From NCBI GenBank assembly GCA_019348395.1, contig JAHWJN010000012.1:1-8705 (forward strand): a stretch of DNA of 8,705 bases, written 5' to 3'. Under the pieces are notes generated by a model, which saw only the letters and a list, made by a program, of their open reading frames with translations, was not told the DNA's origin and did not search any database. This DNA is from Chloroflexota bacterium (GTDB lineage Bacteria > Chloroflexota > Limnocylindria > QHBO01). Below, in pieces: positions 5,766 to 8,705 of this stretch. Position numbers and translations under genes: made by a program. Positions within the stretch are counted from its first letter, which is position 1. Each line of letters starts with the position of its first letter.

Positions 5766-7154
5766 GAGCCCCGTCCCGACCCGACCAGAGCCCGGCGGGA
5801 GCGCTGGTGGCGCTCCGTCTTCATCATCCTGGCGACCGTCTACGTCGCCCTGCTGCTGCTCGGCCTGGTGCTGCAGATCCTGGGCGGGTTCTCCCAGATC
5901 GCGCTGACCATCTTCGTCGCCTGGCTGCTGGCATTCATCCTCTCGCCGGTGGTGGCCTGGATTCACGAGCGGTTTCGCGTCGGCCGGGGCGTGGCGATCG
6001 GGCTCGTGTACACCGCCACGCTGCTGATGGGCGGCGCGTTCCTCTTCTACGCCGCGGCATCCATCGCGGCCAACGTCGCCGCCATGGCCGCCGACTTCCC
6101 GCTCACTCGCGTCCGGATCATGGGCACCCTGCGGACGTGGGAGGACGCGCTCGATCTCGGCCGCTTCCAGCCGAACCTCGTCAGCCTCTACCAGGACATC
6201 GAGGACACGCTGGCCAGGACGCTGGGAGGCTCCGTCGAGGAGGTGCCGGAGGTCACCATCGGGGTCCTCGGTGGACTGGTGCTCGTGGTGATCCTCAGCC
6301 TGTACATGCTCGCCGACAGCGAGCGGATCATCGCCCGGCTGAAGCGGGTCGTCCCCACGCGCTACCGCGAGGAGGCCGACATCTTCGAGCGCAACGTGTC
6401 GCTGGCCTTCGGCGGCTTCCTCCGCGCGCAGGTGATCCTTGCCGGCATCCAGACGCTCCTCACCGTCGCGGTGATCGTGCTGGTCGGTCTGCCGTACGGG
6501 TTCTTCATCACGGCCGCCTCGGCGCTCGCCATGCTCATCCCGTTCTTCGGTCCACCGCTCGCCCTGGTGCCGCCGATCCTGGCCGTGGCCATCTTCGACC
6601 CCGGAGCGCTGCTCCTCGTCGGCCCGCTGCTGCTCGTGGTCCAGACCGTGCTCGTGAACTACCTCCAGCCGCGGCTCATGCAGGAGGCGCTCGGCATGCA
6701 TCCGCTGCTCGTGCTGATCGGCCTCCTGGTGGGTGCCCAGGTGGCGGGGGTCTTCGGTGCGTTGTTCGGGATCCCGGTTCTTGCCGTGCTGAACACGTTC
6801 TTCAACTACGCGGTGAACCTGCGGACGCTCGAGGAGAGCGAGCCTGATGAGCGCGACGACGTCATGGAGGAGCTGCGCCAGCAGCAGCCCGACGCGGCGC
6901 CCGAGGAGCTGGTGGCCATGGCCGCCGACCAGGTCGAGGAGGAGGAGGCGGCCGAGCGGGCGGAGGCGGAGCGGGCGGCCGCCGAGGTGGAGGAGCCCGA
7001 GCTCGCGTCCGACGATCTACGGGTCGCGGCAGGTGAGCTGCGGGTCGCCGCGGGGGAGCAGCGGCAGGCCGCCGGGCAGATGGGGGAGTCGGCCACCGAG
7101 CTGCGCGAGGCGGTCGATCGGCTCACCGACGAGCAGCGGGAGGAACGAGGCTAG
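5763..7154 (+). CDS. AI-2E/PerM-family membrane transporter with long charged C-terminal tail
   Basis: The 463-residue protein has the UPF0118 layout. Two N-terminal membrane helices (about 18-40 and 44-66) and a third (about 76-100) precede a soluble loop (103-160). Helices at 165-184, 222-242 and 245-278 follow, then a helix pair (about 282-298 and 312-345). Family landmarks include the Pro-rich PFFGPPLALVP (260-270) and NYLQPRLMQEALGMHPLL (299-316). Members export small solutes or ions; the AI-2 role applies to few of them, so the substrate is unknown. The cytosolic tail (about 352-463) is unusually long: a Glu/Ala-rich stretch (390-412), then six seven-residue repeats (419-460). The start is ATG 5763; ATG 5751 would add four residues. 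The TAG interlocks with the response regulator's stop. Confidence 0.88.
   Translation: MEPRPDPTRARRERWWRSVFIILATVYVALLLLGLVLQILGGFSQIALTIFVAWLLAFILSPVVAWIHERFRVGRGVAIGLVYTATLLMGGAFLFYAAASIAANVAAMAADFPLTRVRIMGTLRTWEDALDLGRFQPNLVSLYQDIEDTLARTLGGSVEEVPEVTIGVLGGLVLVVILSLYMLADSERIIARLKRVVPTRYREEADIFERNVSLAFGGFLRAQVILAGIQTLLTVAVIVLVGLPYGFFITAASALAMLIPFFGPPLALVPPILAVAIFDPGALLLVGPLLLVVQTVLVNYLQPRLMQEALGMHPLLVLIGLLVGAQVAGVFGALFGIPVLAVLNTFFNYAVNLRTLEESEPDERDDVMEELRQQQPDAAPEELVAMAADQVEEEEAAERAEAERAAAEVEEPELASDDLRVAAGELRVAAGEQRQAAGQMGESATELREAVDRLTDEQREERG
7017..7142 (+). repeat. Six consecutive heptad repeats in the membrane protein's tail
   Basis: Residues 419-460 divide into LRVAAGE, LRVAAGE, QRQAAGQ, MGESATE, LREAVDR and LTDEQRE. 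The first two are identical and the third is close, so this is a degenerate seven-residue (21-bp) repeat. The spacing of Leu/Met and Ala suggests a coiled coil or amphipathic helix. The DNA copies differ at third positions, so the duplication is not recent. Confidence 0.7.
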
Positions 7155-7522
7155 CGCTCGATCTCGCGGTGCAGTCGGCAGTTCCGCTGCACCAGGGCGT
7201 CCAGCTCGGCCACGGAGTACGGCTTGTCCCGGGCCGGCGACGTGAACGACAGGATCCGGTCGCCGGTCATGACCACGACCGGGATGGCGGAGAGCTGAGG
7301 ATCCTGTCCGGCCGCGCGACTCAGCTCCCATCCGTCCATGCGCGGCATCCGGACGTCGCTCAGGACGACGCAGGGAGCGGCACCGCTCCGCAGTCGGTCG
7401 AGCGCCTGCTCACCGTCCCCGGCGACCTCGACCCGGTGCCCGGCTTCCTCCAGGGCGTCCACGAACAGCTCGCGGACGCTCGGCTCGTCGTCGACCACCA
7501 GGACCGAGTGCGCCTTCGTCAT
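7151..7522 (-). CDS. Single-domain response regulator (CheY-like receiver)
   Basis: The 123-residue protein is one complete receiver domain with no output domain. The acidic pair is Asp11-Asp12 (VLVVDDEPSVREL), the phospho-acceptor is Asp56 (LSDVRMPRMDG), the switch Thr is Thr86 (VVVMTGD) and the conserved Lys is Lys100 (RDKPYS). All key residues are present, so it should accept phosphate from a histidine kinase or phosphotransfer protein. None is encoded in the window, so its partner is unknown. The region between Asp88 and Lys100 (RILSFTSPAR) is slightly unusual for the family. It starts at ATG 7522 with no Shine-Dalgarno and ends convergent with the membrane-protein gene on a shared CTAG. 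Confidence 0.93.
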   Translation of the reverse strand: MTKAHSVLVVDDEPSVRELFVDALEEAGHRVEVAGDGEQALDRLRSGAAPCVVLSDVRMPRMDGWELSRAAGQDPQLSAIPVVVMTGDRILSFTSPARDKPYSVAELDALVQRNCRLHREIER

Positions 7523-7567
7523 GCCGCACCGCCATGCACTCCGTGTGCCGATGCTGGGCCGGACCGA

Positions 7568-7573
7568 ATCGTA
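7568..7573 (-). promoter_or_regulatory. Candidate -10 box (TACGAT) for the response regulator gene
   Basis: On the minus strand TACGAT matches four of six bases of TATAAT and is 45 bases before the ATG at 7522. The region 17 bases upstream, where a -35 would be, falls inside the inverted repeat at 7584-7609; no clear -35 hexamer is seen there. Confidence 0.3.
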
Positions 7574-7583
7574 CGGGTCGGGG

Positions 7584-7609
7584 TGGTACCCGACTCCCCC
7601 GGGGTACCA
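7584..7609. promoter_or_regulatory. 8-bp inverted repeat (TGGTACCC / GGGTACCA), possible operator
   Basis: TGGTACCC at 7584-7591 is perfectly complementary to GGGTACCA at 7602-7609, with a 10-base spacer. The arms are 18 bases apart start to start, nearly two helical turns, so a dimer could bind both on one face. It lies in the divergent region between the response regulator and the CAP-domain gene and covers the likely -35 of the former. It has no T-run, so it is not a terminator. Confidence 0.45.
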
Positions 7610-7633
7610 GTGCCGGACGGGACCAGCGGGCTA

Positions 7634-7662
7634 CTGACCCGGCGGCCACCGGTCCGTAGGGT
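7634..7662 (+). promoter_or_regulatory. Candidate promoter of the CAP-domain gene
   Basis: CTGACC (7634-7639, four of six matches to TTGACA), a 17-base spacer and TAGGGT (7657-7662, three of six matches to TATAAT, TAnnnT form) make a plausible sigma-70-type promoter. Transcription would begin near 7669, giving a leader of about 50 bases. Confidence 0.45.
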
Positions 7663-7710
7663 GGTGGTGGGCGCCGAGCCGCCCGTACCCACGCCACCGA
7701 TCCGCATCCC

Positions 7711-7715
7711 GGAGA
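7711..7715 (+). promoter_or_regulatory. Shine-Dalgarno (GGAGA) of the CAP-domain gene
   Basis: GGAGA lies 4 bases before the ATG at 7720 and fixes this start. The codon run after it begins a typical export signal. Confidence 0.55.
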
Positions 7716-7719
7716 TCCG

Positions 7720-8705
7720 ATGGTTAAGCCGACTTCGCAGCCACGTGGCATCGCCCTCCGCGCCCTCGGCCTCGGACTGAGCGCCGTGCTCGCCGCGGTC
7801 GCGATCGCATGGAGCCCGTCGTCGACGACCGGGTGGAACCAGGGGGCTGCCGAGGGCACGCTCTGGCAGCTCATGAACGGAGCCCGGGTCAACAACGGCC
7901 TCGCGCCGCTGCAGTCTCACGGGACCATGGTGAGCCTGGCCCGATGGCGCAGCAGCGACATGCTGCAGCGCAACTACTTCAGTCACACGATTCCCGGGTG
8001 CGGCTGCCTCGTCTACGCCTACTACACCAGCAACGGCGTGGCCTACGACTGGGCCGGCGAGAACATCGCCTGGAACTCGGGCCGCACCGACGACTACTCC
8101 CCGGTTCGCGCTCACGAGCAGTTCATGGGCTCGACCGGACATCGTGCCAACGTGCTCGACCGCCGGTTCACGCACGGCGGCGTCGGTGCTGCCGCGGCCG
8201 ACAACAAGGAGTTCCTCGGCTACGTCCAGAACACCCGGATGTACACCCAGCTGTTCCTCCAGCCGAAGTCGGCACCCGCACCGGCTCCAGCCCCCGCGCC
8301 GGCCCCGGCACGCGCACCGGCTCCAGCCCCCGCGCCTGCGCCCGCGCCCCCGCCCAGCGGCAGCGGTGGCGGTGGCGGGAACGCCACGGCGCCGGTCGCC
8401 CAGCAGGCCCAGCTGGTCGCGTCGACGCCGGAGCCGAAGCCGGAGCCGAAGCCGGAGCCGAAGGTCGTGCGCATGGCCGTCCCGGCGCGCCCGACCTCGA
8501 CGGCCGGTCTGGACGGCGTGACGACTCAAGTCTCTCCGTCCACCTGGACGGTGGACATCGCCCGGCGCCTGACCGACGAGGAGCGTGCCGCTCAGCGAGC
8601 CGCTACCCTCACGGTGACGAACTCGCGGGCCGACACGGCAGCGGTCGCCGATCCGATCGACGTCGACCCCGTCGCGCTGGAGGTGCGCACCCCCGATCGG
8701 TCCGA
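7720..8705 (+). CDS. Secreted CAP/SCP-domain (YkwD-like) protein, 3' end outside window
   Basis: The frame is open from ATG 7720 to the window edge, 328 codons. Residues 1-31 look like a signal peptide or anchor: basic residues Lys3, Arg9 and Arg14, then the hydrophobic ALGLGLSAVLAAVAIAW. Residues about 46-180 form the CAP domain, with NYFSHT (His89), AGENIAW (Glu114), AHEQ (His132, Glu133) and STGHRANVLD (His141). These are the cavity residues of the YkwD/SCP family. An Ala-Pro run (about 185-208), a Gly/Ser patch and three Glu-Pro-Lys-Pro repeats (about 236-248) link to a C-terminal part (from about 260) I do not recognise. That tail has beta-like TWTVDIARRLTDEERAAQ and ATLTVTNSRADTAAVA. 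Bacterial CAP proteins are extracellular with poorly known roles; Pro-rich linkers suggest crossing the cell wall or envelope. The pair Cys94 and Cys96 in PGCGCL is unusual here. Confidence 0.88.
   Translation, partial: MVKPTSQPRGIALRALGLGLSAVLAAVAIAWSPSSTTGWNQGAAEGTLWQLMNGARVNNGLAPLQSHGTMVSLARWRSSDMLQRNYFSHTIPGCGCLVYAYYTSNGVAYDWAGENIAWNSGRTDDYSPVRAHEQFMGSTGHRANVLDRRFTHGGVGAAAADNKEFLGYVQNTRMYTQLFLQPKSAPAPAPAPAPAPARAPAPAPAPAPAPPPSGSGGGGGNATAPVAQQAQLVASTPEPKPEPKPEPKVVRMAVPARPTSTAGLDGVTTQVSPSTWTVDIARRLTDEERAAQRAATLTVTNSRADTAAVADPIDVDPVALEVRTPDRS
8278..8336 (+). repeat. Direct 23-bp repeat encoding the Ala-Pro linker
   Basis: GCACCGGCTCCAGCCCCCGC followed by GCC occurs at 8278-8300 and again identically at 8314-8336, a 36-base period. 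It encodes alternating Ala-Pro residues. Identity at third positions shows a recent in-frame duplication, so the linker length probably varies between strains. Confidence 0.8.
8428..8463 (+). repeat. Three perfect 12-bp tandem units (CCGGAGCCGAAG)
   Basis: CCGGAGCCGAAG occurs at 8428-8439, 8440-8451 and 8452-8463 with no mismatch. It encodes Pro-Glu-Pro-Lys three times, an extended charged spacer like the TonB-type EPKP linker. Confidence 0.9.

Noticed and set aside
5691..6701. Upstream extension of the small hypothetical gene
   Set aside because: Antisense to the AI-2E-family gene; the translated stretch is a Glu/His/Asp-rich shadow with no domain.
7584..7609. Rho-independent terminator
   Set aside because: The stem has no following T-run and lies between divergent genes, where no transcript ends.
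7519..8529. 336-codon leftward frame opposite the CAP gene
   Set aside because: Its Arg-Leu and Gly-Arg runs are the reverse reading of the Ala-Pro linker repeats; the plus strand has the real CAP motifs.

Overview
The window is a very GC-rich piece of bacterial chromosome with tightly packed genes and TAnnnT boxes close to several start codons. That style is common in Chloroflexota (the Limnocylindria/Ellin6529 kind) and in Actinobacteriota. No marker gene is present, so the phylum is an inference, with Chloroflexota my first guess. I see no tRNA, rRNA, CRISPR array, insertion sequence or phage gene.

Region 1 (1-5310) looks like a carbohydrate-use locus built around one divergent promoter region (about 3369-3496). 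Leftward run a protein with two metallo-beta-lactamase domains and an Ig-like tail, then a glycoside-hydrolase-like protein that keeps the N-terminal beta-sandwich but loses its catalytic barrel, and then the start of a left-handed beta-helix (hexapeptide) protein that leaves the window. Rightward run a PfkB-family sugar kinase and a class I aldolase with a 4-base ATGA overlap. Kinase and aldolase carry stretches that match, as I remember them, E. coli YihV (sulfofructose kinase) and YihT (sulfofructose-phosphate aldolase). The kinase, however, does not keep the Lys-Asn-Arg set that binds the sulfonate in YihV. The pair therefore looks like a YihV/YihT-type phosphorylate-and-cleave module for an unassigned keto-sugar. 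A perfect 14-bp palindrome lies in the divergent region, inside the predicted promoter spacer of the leftward operon.

Region 2 (5307-7522) holds a small unknown acidic protein (leftward), an AI-2E/PerM-family membrane protein with a long heptad-repeat tail (rightward), and a single-domain response regulator (leftward). Both convergent gene pairs end on interlocked stop codons, with no terminator space between them.

Region 3 (7523-8705) is a divergent intergenic region with an inverted repeat and a recognisable promoter, followed by an exported CAP/SCP-domain protein with Ala-Pro and Glu-Pro-Lys linkers. It is still open at the window edge.

Most interesting are the YihV/YihT-like module with altered specificity residues, its divergent tandem-MBL and barrel-less GH partners, and the palindromic operator between them.
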